From: CAZNPL01 sp964574815
GTDB lineage: Bacteria; Planctomycetota; Phycisphaerae; UBA1845
Direction: 5' to 3'
Length of the DNA stretch: 64,000 nucleotides
Assembly (NCBI GenBank): GCA_964574815.1
Contig: CAZNPL010000020.1
Location: 49,175 to 113,174 of the forward strand
Positions within the stretch are counted from its first letter, which is position 1. Every line of letters begins with the position of its first letter. The position numbers were made by a program, and so were the translations under genes. Shown here piece by piece: positions 1 to 9,577 of this stretch. A model generated the notes under the pieces. The model worked only from the letters and a program-made list of their open reading frames with translations. It had not been told where the DNA came from and made no database searches.

Positions 1-846
1 GCAGCCACCACGCCTACACCGTCCGCCGATGGCTCCGGTCAAACCGCCCAGACCGCCGTCATGGTCGACGTCGATCTCAAGCAGAAGCTCATCAGCGTTA
101 CGGCCGACACGGTCAAGTCCTTCCTCGCCTTCCTCGGCCGGCAGGACTACTCCAAATCGACCACGGCACGAAAGCTCGCCACGCTGCGAAGCTTCTACAA
201 GTTCTGCGTCCGCCGCAATTACATCCAGGCGAACCCGCTGGCCTCCATCCGGATGCCCAAGCAGGAAAAACGCCTTCCCAAGTTCCTGACCGTCGAACAG
301 GTCAACACCCTGATCCAGACGCCCGACGACACCACGCTGCTCGGCGCCCGCGATCGCGCCATGCTCGAAGTGCTCTACTCGACGGGACTGAGGGTCAGCG
401 AACTCGTGGAACTCAACGTCGACGACGTCGATTTCAACGGACAGCTCGTCCGCATCCGCGGCAAGGGCAAGAAGCAGCGAAACGCCCCGATCGGACCAAC
501 CGCCCTCGGTGCCATCGGCCGCTACATCGAACTGCGCAAAGCCGACGTCCGCCACGAATCATCCGACCAGCAGGCCCTCTTCGTCAACAAGCACGGCCAG
601 CGGCTGAGCACCCGCAGCGTCCGCCGGAAACTCGACAAATACCTGGCCATCGCCGGCCTCGATCCATCCGTCTCGCCGCATACGCTGCGCCACAGCTTCG
701 CCACCCACATGCTCGACAAGGGCGCCGACCTTAGAAGCGTGCAGGAGCTCCTGGGGCACCAGTCACTCTCGACGACCCAGATCTACACCCACCTGACCGC
801 CGAGAGAATGAAGAAGTCATACGACGACGCGCACCCGCGCAGTTGA
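1..846 (+). CDS. xerC: Tyrosine recombinase XerC (5' end cut by window edge)
   Basis: The reading frame is open from base 1, so the start lies before the window; the Met codon at 61 is internal. About 281 residues are visible, against roughly 300 for the family. XerC and its partner XerD resolve chromosome dimers at dif. The catalytic set is visible: Arg in STGLRVSEL, Lys in GKGKKQR, the HTLRH box, His in LLGHQSLSTTQ and the nucleophile Tyr in IYTH. The end, YDDAHPRS, matches the usual XerC C-terminus better than XerD. The N-terminal core-binding part has a Gly/Thr/Ala-rich insertion just before VMVDVDL, so the first SAM-like helices must lie upstream. It is convergent with ppc, with a terminator between. 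A phage-type integrase is less likely because of the close XerC match at the C-terminus. Confidence 0.9.
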   Translation, partial: AATTPTPSADGSGQTAQTAVMVDVDLKQKLISVTADTVKSFLAFLGRQDYSKSTTARKLATLRSFYKFCVRRNYIQANPLASIRMPKQEKRLPKFLTVEQVNTLIQTPDDTTLLGARDRAMLEVLYSTGLRVSELVELNVDDVDFNGQLVRIRGKGKKQRNAPIGPTALGAIGRYIELRKADVRHESSDQQALFVNKHGQRLSTRSVRRKLDKYLAIAGLDPSVSPHTLRHSFATHMLDKGADLRSVQELLGHQSLSTTQIYTHLTAERMKKSYDDAHPRS

Positions 847-884
847 CAAGTAAAGACACGCGACAGCCTCCATTGTCGGCGAAT

Positions 885-924
885 AAGCCGGCCGCGACCA
901 CGCACCGCGGCCGGCTTGCCTTTT
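885..924 (+). terminator. Intrinsic terminator between xerC and ppc
   Basis: A perfect 12-bp stem, AAGCCGGCCGCG (885-896) with CGCGGCCGGCTT (906-917), encloses a 9-base loop and is followed by GCCTTTT. It lies 39 bases after the xerC stop. On the minus strand there is no good U-run, so it serves mainly the plus-strand transcript, though the hairpin could also slow transcription from ppc. Confidence 0.8.
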
Positions 925-1010
925 ACCTGGTAAGCGCGCCAAGAAGGGTGCCATCGGCAACGCATCTTGGATGTGACAAAGCACGGCGCGGACCGCCGGA
1001 TCATGCCGCC

Positions 1011-3683
1011 TCAGCCCGTGCTCTGCATCGCGGCCGCAATGCCGTTGATGCTGGCAAATAGCGCAGGACGAAGCGCGCCTCTCCCGGCCTCATCAGCCGT
1101 CCGGTACCGCCGCAACAGCTCGATCTGCAACAGGTTCAAAACGTCGGTCGGCCCGTTCCGTTCCTCGATTGAACGCTGAATCACCGGATTGTTGTCCAGC
1201 AATTCACGCTGGCCGGTGATATCCAGGATCGCCCGCCCCGCCCGCTCGTACTCGGCGGCAATCCGCTCGTACAGCGACACGCCGCCCAGCTCATCGTAAC
1301 ATCGGGCGATGCACAGCCGCGCCCGCGCCATCTCCTGCTGAGCGTTATCGATCAGGGTGCGGAAATACGCCCACTCGCGATACCACCGCCGAAGCAACTC
1401 ACGCGTCTCTTCAGACTCGTCGAGGGCCTCGCCCAGCGCCGTCCCGGTGCCGTACCAACCGGGCACGTTGAAACGCATCTGGGTCCATGCAAACACCCAG
1501 GGTATCGCCCGCAGATTGTCAAAGTGCACCGCTCCGCTGTCCCGCGACACCGGCCGCGACGCGATCGGCAGGCCGCTGATGTGCGCGATCGGCGACACTT
1601 CCGTGTACCACGACCAGAACAAAGGATCGTGAATCAACTCCCGGTACACCGCCATCGCACGCTGCCCCAGCCGTGCCATGAGCCGTTCGTCCGACTCGGA
1701 ATATGGCGCCTCCGAATCGGATGCCTCGGACTCGGCAAGCATCATGGCGCTGGCGAGCTGTTCGAGATGACGGTGGGCGATATCCGGAAGAGCATACCGG
1801 AACGAAATCACTTCACCCTGTTCCGTCATCCGGATGCGGCCGCTGCGGCTGTCCGGCGGCGTCGCCAAAATAGCACGGTTGGATCGCCCGCCGCCCCGGC
1901 CCACCGTTCCACCCCGCCCGTGGAAGAAACGAAAGCTCACGCCACACGACCGGCACACGCGGGCGAGACGCGACTGGGCCTTGTGCAGAAGCCAGCCCGC
2001 CATCAGGTAACCGCCGTCCTTGTTGCTGTCCGAATAGCCCAGCATGATCTCCTGAAACGACCCCCGAGAGGAGACGTGGGCGCGGTAAACGCGGTTGGCG
2101 AACATCCCCTCGAGCAGCTCGGGCGCCCGCGCCAAGTCATCGATCGTCTCGAACAAGGGCACGACGTCGAGCGTCGCACAGTCAGTCACGCGCATCAGCC
2201 ACAAAACCTCCAACAAATCGCTGACGGCGTGTGCCATACTGATGACGTATCCGCCCACCGCGCGCGGATCACGCCGGTAGGCCCCCCGCACGATCTTCAA
2301 AACTTCGAGCGCCTGTCGGCTGAGTTCACTCAGCTCCTCGGGGCGAGGACTGTCGACCGTCGACCGCTCGAGCGCTCGGGTCAGCACGTCCTCCTTCTCC
2401 GCTTCGGATAGCGCTTGATACTCGGAACAGATGCCGGCCCTGGCCAATAGCTCATCGACCACCTGTTCGTGTATGCTGCTGTGCTGCCGGATGTCGAGCG
2501 CGGCGAGGTGAAAACCGAAGACTTGCGCCTGGGTCAAGAGATCACCCAGTCCGCTGGACGTCACAATCTCGACAAGGTTGATCCGACGCAGACTGTCGGC
2601 CAGCAACCGGAGATCCCGCTCGAACGCCCCCGGGTCGTACGCACCGTCATCCTCCTCCGCAGCGGCCAGCCGCGCCTGCATCTGCATCAGCTTCAAACGA
2701 AACGGCTCGTGTCGAAAGCGCTTGATGGACTCCTCGGGCACATCCCTGCCCAGTCGATCGGGCTGAACGCTTTCCGACAGCGCTTGCGGCACGGCGATCC
2801 GTCGATCGGACAGGCTCAGCAGGTCGATCAGCTCCGCGACCTTCGCCTGATAGAGTTCGATGACCGCCCTCCGGTGCAACAGCAGCGTGTCGCGCGTCAT
2901 CTGCGGCGTAACCAGCGGATTGCCGTCGCGATCGCCTCCGATCCACGTGCGATAACGCACCATCGGTCCCGTTTCCGAGCGGCCCCCATAGTACTGGGCG
3001 ACCGCAGCATCAACATCGCGCTGAATGCGCGGCACCGCGCTCCAGATCGAAGTCGTCAAAAAATGCAAAGAACCCTTGATCTCGTCGAGCACGCTCAGCC
3101 GCTCGGCGCGCACCTCGTCGGTGCCGTAGAGCAGCAGCACCGACTGCCGGATAGCGTCCTCAGTGCGGCGGCGGACGGAAACATCGTCGGGCCGCTCGCT
3201 CAACGCGAACAGCCGTTCGGCAATGTCACGCTGCTTGTGCAGCAGCGTCCGCCGGCGCGACTCCGTCGGATGCGCCGTGAGCGTCGGCTCGATGTCGATC
3301 CGCTCGATAATGCCCAGCAGGGCGTCGCGCGACAGACCGCGCGATTTCAGGCTGAAAACGGCCTCCGCAATCGACTCAGCCCGAGGCCGATCAACCGTGG
3401 CCTTCCGCTGTCGCCGGCGGTTGGCCCGCACGATCGCGACCTTCTCGGCCTGGTTCCGCAGATGGAATCGAAGCGAAAGCGTTTTAACGAGCGCCCGTAT
3501 GTCTTCCAGCCCCAGCCCGGCAATCTCCTCCCGGGCAGCCCTGAACCCGTCCTGCTCGCCCTCGTGGCATTGTTCTAGCAGCCGTTCGCATAAGGCCGTG
3601 TGACCGGGCGGACCGAGCCGCTCGAGCACCTCGCCCAGGATCACGTAGAGAAGTTGAATATCGCGGTCGAGTTCGGAAGACAT
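1011..3683 (-). CDS. ppc: Phosphoenolpyruvate carboxylase
   Basis: This enzyme carboxylates PEP with bicarbonate to oxaloacetate and phosphate, refilling the TCA cycle in the cytoplasm. The 890-residue length is normal for the bacterial family. Conserved blocks are all present: catalytic His138 in TAHPTESRRR, GGDRDGNPLVTP near 249, GYSDSNKDGGY, the glycine-rich FFHGRGGTVGRGGG loop, RAIPWVFAWTQ and the C-terminal NNPVIQRSI and SINGIAAAMQSTG, close to the usual QNTG end. No Shine-Dalgarno is evident before the ATG at 3683, but the next Met codons would cut conserved sequence. It appears to be transcribed alone: the next minus-strand gene upstream starts at 4417 and is an unrelated lipoprotein 113 bases away. 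The long plus-strand open frames across it are artefacts of GC-rich codons. Confidence 0.97.
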   Translation of the reverse strand: MSSELDRDIQLLYVILGEVLERLGPPGHTALCERLLEQCHEGEQDGFRAAREEIAGLGLEDIRALVKTLSLRFHLRNQAEKVAIVRANRRRQRKATVDRPRAESIAEAVFSLKSRGLSRDALLGIIERIDIEPTLTAHPTESRRRTLLHKQRDIAERLFALSERPDDVSVRRRTEDAIRQSVLLLYGTDEVRAERLSVLDEIKGSLHFLTTSIWSAVPRIQRDVDAAVAQYYGGRSETGPMVRYRTWIGGDRDGNPLVTPQMTRDTLLLHRRAVIELYQAKVAELIDLLSLSDRRIAVPQALSESVQPDRLGRDVPEESIKRFRHEPFRLKLMQMQARLAAAEEDDGAYDPGAFERDLRLLADSLRRINLVEIVTSSGLGDLLTQAQVFGFHLAALDIRQHSSIHEQVVDELLARAGICSEYQALSEAEKEDVLTRALERSTVDSPRPEELSELSRQALEVLKIVRGAYRRDPRAVGGYVISMAHAVSDLLEVLWLMRVTDCATLDVVPLFETIDDLARAPELLEGMFANRVYRAHVSSRGSFQEIMLGYSDSNKDGGYLMAGWLLHKAQSRLARVCRSCGVSFRFFHGRGGTVGRGGGRSNRAILATPPDSRSGRIRMTEQGEVISFRYALPDIAHRHLEQLASAMMLAESEASDSEAPYSESDERLMARLGQRAMAVYRELIHDPLFWSWYTEVSPIAHISGLPIASRPVSRDSGAVHFDNLRAIPWVFAWTQMRFNVPGWYGTGTALGEALDESEETRELLRRWYREWAYFRTLIDNAQQEMARARLCIARCYDELGGVSLYERIAAEYERAGRAILDITGQRELLDNNPVIQRSIEERNGPTDVLNLLQIELLRRYRTADEAGRGALRPALFASINGIAAAMQSTG

Positions 3684-3796
3684 CGCTGTAGCTTACTCAG
3701 CGTTCCTCACACACCGCAAGCGCACCCCGGCCGATTCCGATTTTGGTTCGAAAAGCTGGATGACACTGCGCGCGACGGGAGCCGTCTACCGGCCGC

Positions 3797-4417
3797 TCAA
3801 TCCTCACGCACCGCGTACGCGGCGAACTCCGCATCCCCGGGCGCAGGAAAAGGCGTCTCCGCGAAGACCGAAACAGTGCGGATCATCGTGCCTTCGATAC
3901 GATCCCCGTCGACCGATCCCGACAAGCTCAGCGTCGCCGTCCCAACGTGTGCACCAAGAAACAGTCCGTGGAGGACCCCAAGCACCCCGACGCTGCCCTC
4001 CCGCTCGGCCGCGTAGGCCCCCGAAACGTAGCTGCCGCCCGGAAAGTCCGTTGCATGAGCTTGTCCGTCAGGGATGATCTCCGACCCAAGCCACTCCCTG
4101 GCGAATACAAAGCTGTCATAGAGCCGTTCGACTTCCCCATCGGCCCCGAACGTAATGCGAAACAGCAACGAATCGTCCGCGGCTCGGTAAACCGCCCACG
4201 TGGAATCGGCGAGACTCGATGTCCCCGCACCGAGCGGCGTGTCCACCGTCACGCCGTCGGCCACCGTAACCGATACGACGTCGGAGAGGGTTGCGCTGCC
4301 CGGAAGCGCGGCGAACGGGCAACCAATGAACGCAAACGCAACACCAACGAGTGCCATCGACCCGATCGGAGAGGCGACGTTTCGTGACGGACGGTACCCC
4401 ATGATGCGCGTCGACAT
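3797..4417 (-). CDS. Putative lipoprotein of unknown function
   Basis: The protein is 206 residues and I do not recognise its family. The N-terminus has a positively charged start, a hydrophobic stretch and a lipobox-like FAFIGC near residue 33, so it is probably exported and lipid-anchored. The rest is rich in Gly, Ser, Val and acidic residues with alternating short strands (for example ATLSLSGSVDGDRIEGTM), suggesting a small beta-barrel or beta-sandwich. The ATG at 4417 is preceded by a GGAG-type ribosome site about 8 bases away, which supports this start. It follows the dockerin-like protein gene at 4495-5223 on the same strand with a 77-base gap, so the two may be co-transcribed. Function is unknown. 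Confidence 0.6.
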   Translation of the reverse strand: MSTRIMGYRPSRNVASPIGSMALVGVAFAFIGCPFAALPGSATLSDVVSVTVADGVTVDTPLGAGTSSLADSTWAVYRAADDSLLFRITFGADGEVERLYDSFVFAREWLGSEIIPDGQAHATDFPGGSYVSGAYAAEREGSVGVLGVLHGLFLGAHVGTATLSLSGSVDGDRIEGTMIRTVSVFAETPFPAPGDAEFAAYAVRED

Positions 4418-4494
4418 CCCTCATCACTCCCTTTGTTTGCCCCGGTTCCCAGAAGCGAGCCCCGCCGCCGGCTCAATGGCGCTCGCTGCCCCCC

Positions 4495-5223
4495 CTAACG
4501 CGAAAGCTCCGACAGAATCATGATACCCAAGTCCGTAACGCTGCCACCGACCGGCTTGGCCGAGCCGTTGGCGAACAACGCCTGCCCGTCAGCCGAGGCC
4601 GACACCGACACTTCGATAACCGTCGCATCCGCCGGAACGTCGGCAAACTCGAACCGCCCCTCATCGTCGCTCGTCGTCGATCGCTCATGACCGATGAGTT
4701 CGACGACCGCGCCGGAAAACGGGCGTGCATCGGGTGGGTCAAATAGCACTTGGCCGACCACCCTGGTGACGCTTGGATCACCGGGAGAGGGGCGACCGTC
4801 GGTCAACACCTGTTGAAGCAGGCCAAAGTCATACAGATCGACGGTGCCGGAGCGGTCCAGATCGAAGCAGCCGCAGCCGGCGGCCACCAGGCCCCCCGGA
4901 CCGGTCACGCAGCCTTCGAAGGCCCAATAGTCCGAAAGTCCCACACTCCCGTCTTCGTCGCAATCCGCCGGCGCTACGCCGAACCAGAAGCCGCTGCTCA
5001 CTCCGAATGCGCCTCCCGTGAGCACACCATCCGTCGGCAGGCCGATCGTTGCGGAAACGTCGAACCCGCCACCAGTGCTATGCATGCCGCCCCCGCCGCT
5101 GATGGACTGGCGCACGGCTTCGAACTGTGGATTCTCGGCAACCGCGCGAAGAGCGGAGAATCCGCACACGGCTGCAAGAAGCGCGCCCAACACTGCCCGG
5201 CGATATCGTCTCTGATACTTCAT
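4495..5223 (-). CDS. Exported protein with dockerin-like repeat and carboxypeptidase-regulatory-like domain
   Basis: The 242-residue protein begins with a clear signal peptide (KYQRRYRR, then a hydrophobic run ending near ALRAVA). Residues about 86-145 carry two calcium-loop-like segments, DCDEDGSVGLSDY and DLDRSGTVDLYDF, separated by CVTGPGG and a CGC cluster; this is the dockerin-type arrangement common in Phycisphaerae. Residues about 155-225 look like a beta-sandwich of the carboxypeptidase regulatory-like family (VVGQVLFD...GAVVELIG...DDEGRFEFADVP). Known dockerins bind cohesins, but no cohesin is seen here, so the module may act only as a calcium-stabilised linker. It sits at the downstream end of a run of exported proteins on this strand. 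The exact role is unknown. Confidence 0.75.
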   Translation of the reverse strand: MKYQRRYRRAVLGALLAAVCGFSALRAVAENPQFEAVRQSISGGGGMHSTGGGFDVSATIGLPTDGVLTGGAFGVSSGFWFGVAPADCDEDGSVGLSDYWAFEGCVTGPGGLVAAGCGCFDLDRSGTVDLYDFGLLQQVLTDGRPSPGDPSVTRVVGQVLFDPPDARPFSGAVVELIGHERSTTSDDEGRFEFADVPADATVIEVSVSASADGQALFANGSAKPVGGSVTDLGIMILSELSR

Positions 5224-5257
5224 TTTCGCGTCCCATTTCTACGGGGCATCGGCCAAT

Positions 5258-6985
5258 CTAGTTCATCTCTCCGTACGCGGTCGGAATAAACAACAACGTC
5301 GCCCGTCGCGACAACGCCACCACCGGCCCGTTCGTTTGCGCAACCAGCTTGACCGTCTTTGTGCCGGCGGAATTGACTTCAACGAACGTCTGCACGGTGG
5401 CCGTCACGCTGGCCCCAACACCTGGAATCGTTGCCTCGTAGATGGCCGCCGGCCCCGGCACATTGTCGGCAAACGTCGTCAGTCCGACTTCGACCGTTGG
5501 CGACCCGAGCGACGAGTTTGCGATCGAAACGGTGCCCACCGCAAAGATGAAACCGGCCGACGGGCAGTTGATTTTGGAAGTCGTCAGGACGACCCAGTCG
5601 TCGTTTTCGTCAAAAGCGCCCGCACCATCAAGCCGGTTGCTGGCGATGCCCGCCTCGTTCACGATCTCGCCCGTCCCGATCGCATCACTCGGCAGGATGA
5701 CCGACTGGTTGCCCGAAGCGCCCGCCACGTGCAGCAGGCCGCCGGGCGACGTCGTCCCGATTCCCACACGCCCGTTGTCGCGCCCGACCACCACATGCGG
5801 CGCCGTCTCACCGTTGCTGTTCTTGCCCAGAACCTGCCATTGATTGGCCGTTCCGTCATACTTCATCACGGCACCGAGGGAAGCCGATGTGTTCTCGGTC
5901 AATCTGATCTGCGCGGACGAGTCGGCCGTCCCGGGAGTGACGATCATTTCCCCGAGACTTGTCGAACCACGGACGTGCAGATCAGCCGCAGGCGAAATCG
6001 TCCCCACGCCAACGTCGCCGTCGGCGGTGATCGTCATCTTGGCACTGTTGCCGTTGACGCGAAACTGCATGCCGTCCGGCGAATTGGAGCTGTTGTAGAC
6101 AACCCCACCCGCCGCGTTCCCGTCGACCGGATTGCCGAACAGGATACCGCTCTGCACGGTCTCCGGCGTCAGGATGTTGATGAACGTGCTGGTGTCGCGT
6201 TCCAGCACGAACAGCGAATTGCTGTTGGGTGAAACACCGCTGTCACCACCGAACACGTGCAGGAGTTGCTCCGGGACGTCCGTCCCGATCCCGACCCGCC
6301 CGGAAACGGCGTCGATGCCAAGGTGCACGCCCGTGCTGGCCCCCGCGCTGAACCCCTCCATCAGAAGGCTGTCAACGCCGTCACTGCCGTCGTAGTAGAT
6401 GTCGACGCCGGTGCCGTTCGCCTGGCGCATCGCAACCCGGCCGGTAATCTCGTTATTGCCGTCGCCCTGGAGCTTCAGCGTCGGCCTGTCGCCGAAAATG
6501 TGCAACTCGTCTTCGGGAGCCGCTGTTCCGATGCCGACGTTGCCGGCGCCGTCCACCTGGATTCCCCGAGTCTCGAGCGAAAACTGAGAATACGGCGTCG
6601 CCGCGATACGCTGTCGAGGTTCCAGAATCGTATAATCGAACAACGTTGCACCCCCGGGGCAGGCAATGCCCACCTCGAGCCACCGATCGTTCCCGTCGAA
6701 CGCCTCGGAACCGAAATCCACCTCGAGATCCACCAGCCCGTTCTCGACCTCGACGTTATCCACGTCCACGCTGCCAAGGAATCCGATCTGGAAATCCGGA
6801 TTCGTCCACAGCCTGAACCGGAAATGGCACAAGTCGTTGACCGGCGCGCCGTTCAGTTTGATTTGGGCCTGATAGTGAAACGCCGACCCGAGCGGAACCG
6901 TATCGCCGCCCAAGGCAGGGGCGCATGCCACCACCGATGCAGCGAACCAAACACACAGATAGCTGGATACTGACATTCTCATCAT
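5258..6985 (-). CDS. Exported tail-fibre-like surface protein with GxVGIGT repeats (paralogue A)
   Basis: This 575-residue protein has a signal peptide followed by a conserved module at about residues 30-140: SAFHYQAQIKLNGAPV, then VENGLVDLEVDFG, RWLEVGIACPGG and LEPRQRIAATPYS. Four spaced repeats follow, such as AGNVGIGTAAP, SGRVGIGTDVP, DGDVGVGTISP and NGRVGIGTTSP, each continuing into an LHV strand. Such repeats are known from tail-fibre-like adhesins and surface proteins of planctomycetes and Bacteroidetes. Unlike the relative at 56936, it lacks a C-terminal intramolecular cleavage-type domain and ends in a beta-rich segment (LVAQTNGPVVALS). The start has several adjacent Met codons (6985, 6982, 6976). 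It lies 12 bases after its paralogue, so the two are a tandem pair, probably one transcript. A role in the cell envelope or matrix is inferred. Confidence 0.75.
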   Translation of the reverse strand: MMRMSVSSYLCVWFAASVVACAPALGGDTVPLGSAFHYQAQIKLNGAPVNDLCHFRFRLWTNPDFQIGFLGSVDVDNVEVENGLVDLEVDFGSEAFDGNDRWLEVGIACPGGATLFDYTILEPRQRIAATPYSQFSLETRGIQVDGAGNVGIGTAAPEDELHIFGDRPTLKLQGDGNNEITGRVAMRQANGTGVDIYYDGSDGVDSLLMEGFSAGASTGVHLGIDAVSGRVGIGTDVPEQLLHVFGGDSGVSPNSNSLFVLERDTSTFINILTPETVQSGILFGNPVDGNAAGGVVYNSSNSPDGMQFRVNGNSAKMTITADGDVGVGTISPAADLHVRGSTSLGEMIVTPGTADSSAQIRLTENTSASLGAVMKYDGTANQWQVLGKNSNGETAPHVVVGRDNGRVGIGTTSPGGLLHVAGASGNQSVILPSDAIGTGEIVNEAGIASNRLDGAGAFDENDDWVVLTTSKINCPSAGFIFAVGTVSIANSSLGSPTVEVGLTTFADNVPGPAAIYEATIPGVGASVTATVQTFVEVNSAGTKTVKLVAQTNGPVVALSRRATLLFIPTAYGEMN

Positions 6986-6997
6986 GTTTTTGCACCA

Positions 6998-8773
6998 TTA
7001 AGGAAAAACCGAAGTATACGTAACCCGGCCGGGGCCGAAGAAAATCCGCCCGTTGCCGTCTCCAGGGGAAGTCCACTCCACGCGAATCCAATACGCAAAC
7101 TTGCTGTTGTCCACCGCCTCACCGGGACTCAATGCCTTCTTCAGGACAACCTCTCCGGGCGTACCCGATGACTTAGCCAATGCCACAGTTGCCGGACCGT
7201 TGTCACTGAGCCGGTTTCGCACAAGTCGAACGACCAGGTTCTCATCGGGGGCGTCGTCGAAAGCGAACACGCGGAACTCGACGATCCGTGCGCCGTCCGG
7301 AAGCTGAACCGGTGCGCCGAATCGAAAGCTGTGTCCCGCCGGTCGAAAACCGGAGCTGTGCGCGACGGCAAGGCCGTCGGTGTCGAATTGAGCCGGAAAA
7401 TACTGCGGCTCGAAGCAGCATGGCTCGGCACTCAGCAACGCGAAGGCCACCGCGGGGATGCTCAGGTACCTCGTCTGCGCTTCCGTCGCCGTGACGGCCC
7501 CGTCCACGTGAAGGTCGCCCTCAATCCGCACACCCGTGTCGTCCGACATTTCGACGATCGTGGGGTTCGAGGCGTAGTTGACGCTCGATCCGTATGAAAA
7601 GTGAAGCGCCGCGCCCGCCTGATTCGTCTCGCGGTACATCGCCCAATGGTCCGTCAGCGGCCCCTGCGGATGAATCTCCTTCAGTGAGATCGCCGATCCC
7701 GCGGTGCCGGTTTCGTCGCTGTACAGCCCGAGTACGGCATCCACGGATTCCACGACGATGTCGTCATGGTGCGTCACAGGGCCTTCAATCAGATCCGCAT
7801 CCGACTCGACGTTGAACTTCGCCGCAGGCGACGCCGTTCCGACACCGACCCGACCGGGGCCGTTAGCCGACAGAACAGCTTCGCCCGCCCCGTCGTCCAC
7901 GAGCAAACCGGTGTCCCCGCGCACGTGCAGATCGGCGGACGGTGTCGTGGTGCCCACCCCGACTCGGCCGGTCGGCGCCATCGTCATGATATCAGGGTTC
8001 GACGATGAGACCGGATCTGGTCCGTACGAAAAGTGAAGCGCCGAATCCCCGTTGCCGGAGCCGCGCCAAATGCTCCAGTTATCCGTCATCACGCCGGCGA
8101 CCAGTTCCTTCAAGGAAATGGTCGATCCCGCGCTTCCCCCAGCATTGCTATAAAGGCCAAGCACGGCGTCACCGTCCTCGATAACCAAATCGTCATCGCG
8201 GATCGCGTCCGACGTCAGGCCGAGCGAGTCATCAACCACATGCAATCTGGTCAGTGGTGACTCGGTGTTAACGCCGACACGACCGCTCGACCGCTCGACC
8301 GTCAGGCGTTGCGTCGACCCGACGATGCCAATACCAACGTCGCCCGCGTCGTTCACGTGAAGCCCGCGCGTTTGCAACGCATAAGGAGTCGCAGCGATGC
8401 GCTGGCGCGGTTCCAGCGTCGTATAGCTGAAGAACGTGGCTCCGCCGGGGCACGCAACAGCCACCTCGAGCCAGCGGTCCGCCCCGTCGAACGCCTCGAA
8501 TCCGAAATCGACATCGAGGTCCACCAGGCCGTTCTCAACCTGCACGCCATCCACATCGACTTGGCCGAGAAACCCGCTCTGGAAATCCGGATTCGTCCAC
8601 AGCCCGAACCGAAAGTGGCAGACGTCCGTCACCGGCGCTCCGTTCAACTTGAGTTGTGCCTGATAGTGAAACGCCGACCCAAGCGCAACCGTGTCGCCCG
8701 CCTGGACCGGCTCGGGCAAAACGACCAGCGCCGGAACCAAAACCGCAATGCAAAACCAGGCTGAAAACCTCAT
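6998..8773 (-). CDS. Exported tail-fibre-like surface protein with GxVGIGT repeats (paralogue B)
   Basis: The gene is best started at the ATG at 8773, which has an AGGGAGC ribosome site 9 bases upstream and gives an immediate signal peptide (MRFSAWFCIAVLVPALVV). The open frame runs 40 codons further upstream without coding character. The product is 591 residues. Its N-terminal module is nearly identical to paralogue A (GDTVALGSAFHYQAQLKLNG, VENGLVDLDVDFG, LEPRQRIAATPYA), so the pair arose by tandem duplication. Degenerate repeats follow (AGDVGIGIVG, SGRVGVNTESP, TGRVGVGTTTP, PGRVGVGTASP), with two copies of a DAVLGLYS segment followed by ISLKE. The C-terminal 130 residues form a different beta domain. 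A surface or matrix role is inferred; no enzymatic motif is visible. Confidence 0.75.
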   Translation of the reverse strand: MRFSAWFCIAVLVPALVVLPEPVQAGDTVALGSAFHYQAQLKLNGAPVTDVCHFRFGLWTNPDFQSGFLGQVDVDGVQVENGLVDLDVDFGFEAFDGADRWLEVAVACPGGATFFSYTTLEPRQRIAATPYALQTRGLHVNDAGDVGIGIVGSTQRLTVERSSGRVGVNTESPLTRLHVVDDSLGLTSDAIRDDDLVIEDGDAVLGLYSNAGGSAGSTISLKELVAGVMTDNWSIWRGSGNGDSALHFSYGPDPVSSSNPDIMTMAPTGRVGVGTTTPSADLHVRGDTGLLVDDGAGEAVLSANGPGRVGVGTASPAAKFNVESDADLIEGPVTHHDDIVVESVDAVLGLYSDETGTAGSAISLKEIHPQGPLTDHWAMYRETNQAGAALHFSYGSSVNYASNPTIVEMSDDTGVRIEGDLHVDGAVTATEAQTRYLSIPAVAFALLSAEPCCFEPQYFPAQFDTDGLAVAHSSGFRPAGHSFRFGAPVQLPDGARIVEFRVFAFDDAPDENLVVRLVRNRLSDNGPATVALAKSSGTPGEVVLKKALSPGEAVDNSKFAYWIRVEWTSPGDGNGRIFFGPGRVTYTSVFP

Positions 8774-9004
8774 TGTGAACGCTCCCTGAAACATCCCACA
8801 CACGCCGCCGCCCCAACTCGGGCACGCGACGCGCACCGGCCACACCGAGCATGGAACCCACCCCACAGAGGCAGGGCGGAACCTCTGCCACAAGACCTCT
8901 CAGGCTGCTACAATTCGCGTCTGGAACCTGTGTACTTCGGCCCTCGCAGACGTACGCCGAAAAGACGAACGAAACGGCTCATCGCATTTCCGGGTATTTC
9001 GGGC

Positions 9005-9577
9005 ATGCCGGAAAAACCTGACATCACGCTGCTCCTGGACCGGATGCGGCAGGGCGATAACACCGCGTCGGAGGCGATCGTCCCGCTCCTCTACGATGAG
9101 TTGCGCACCATCGCAGCACGCTGCCTAAGGACCGAACGCCGCGACCACACCCTCCAGCCCACCGCCCTGGTCCACGAGGCCTACGTCAAGCTCGTCGCCC
9201 AGAAAGACGCCGATTATCGGTCTCGCGCGCACTTCATGGCCATCGCGGCCATGGTCATGCGGCGAATTCTTGTCACCCACGCCGAAAAGAGAGCGGCCGC
9301 AAAACGCGGCGGCGGTGCCCGTCGCGTGCCACTCGACGCGAGAGCCGAATCGGACCCCACCGCCGAACAAGGCATCGACCTGATAGCACTCGACGAAGCC
9401 ATGAACAGACTCGCGCGTCGCGACCCGCGCAAGGCCAAGGTCGTCGAGCAGCGGTTCTTTGCAGGCATCGAAATGAGCCAGATCGCCGAGAACCTCGGCG
9501 TATCACTAGCGACGGTCAAACGCGACTGGGAATTCGCGCGCACATGGCTGATGCGAGAGATCGAAGGCAGTGAGTGA
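9005..9577 (+). CDS. ECF-type RNA polymerase sigma factor, TIGR02999-like
   Basis: The 190-residue protein directs RNA polymerase to a specific promoter set. It shows the sigma-70 region 2 (VPLLYDELRTIAARCLR, LQPTALVHEAYVKL, FMAIAAMVMRRILV) and region 4 (RKAKVVEQRFFAGIEMSQI and GVSLATVKRDWEFARTWL), in the arrangement of the planctomycete sigma family TIGR02999. I chose the Met at 9005 because family members begin close to this point; an in-frame Met at 8930 adds 25 basic residues and is possible. Its last 8 bases overlap the GTG start of the Ser/Thr kinase gene, so the two are almost certainly translated together, and the kinase may control this sigma factor. The gene is divergent from the surface protein gene at 8773, with 231 bases of shared promoter space. 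Confidence 0.9.
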   Translation: MPEKPDITLLLDRMRQGDNTASEAIVPLLYDELRTIAARCLRTERRDHTLQPTALVHEAYVKLVAQKDADYRSRAHFMAIAAMVMRRILVTHAEKRAAAKRGGGARRVPLDARAESDPTAEQGIDLIALDEAMNRLARRDPRKAKVVEQRFFAGIEMSQIAENLGVSLATVKRDWEFARTWLMREIEGSE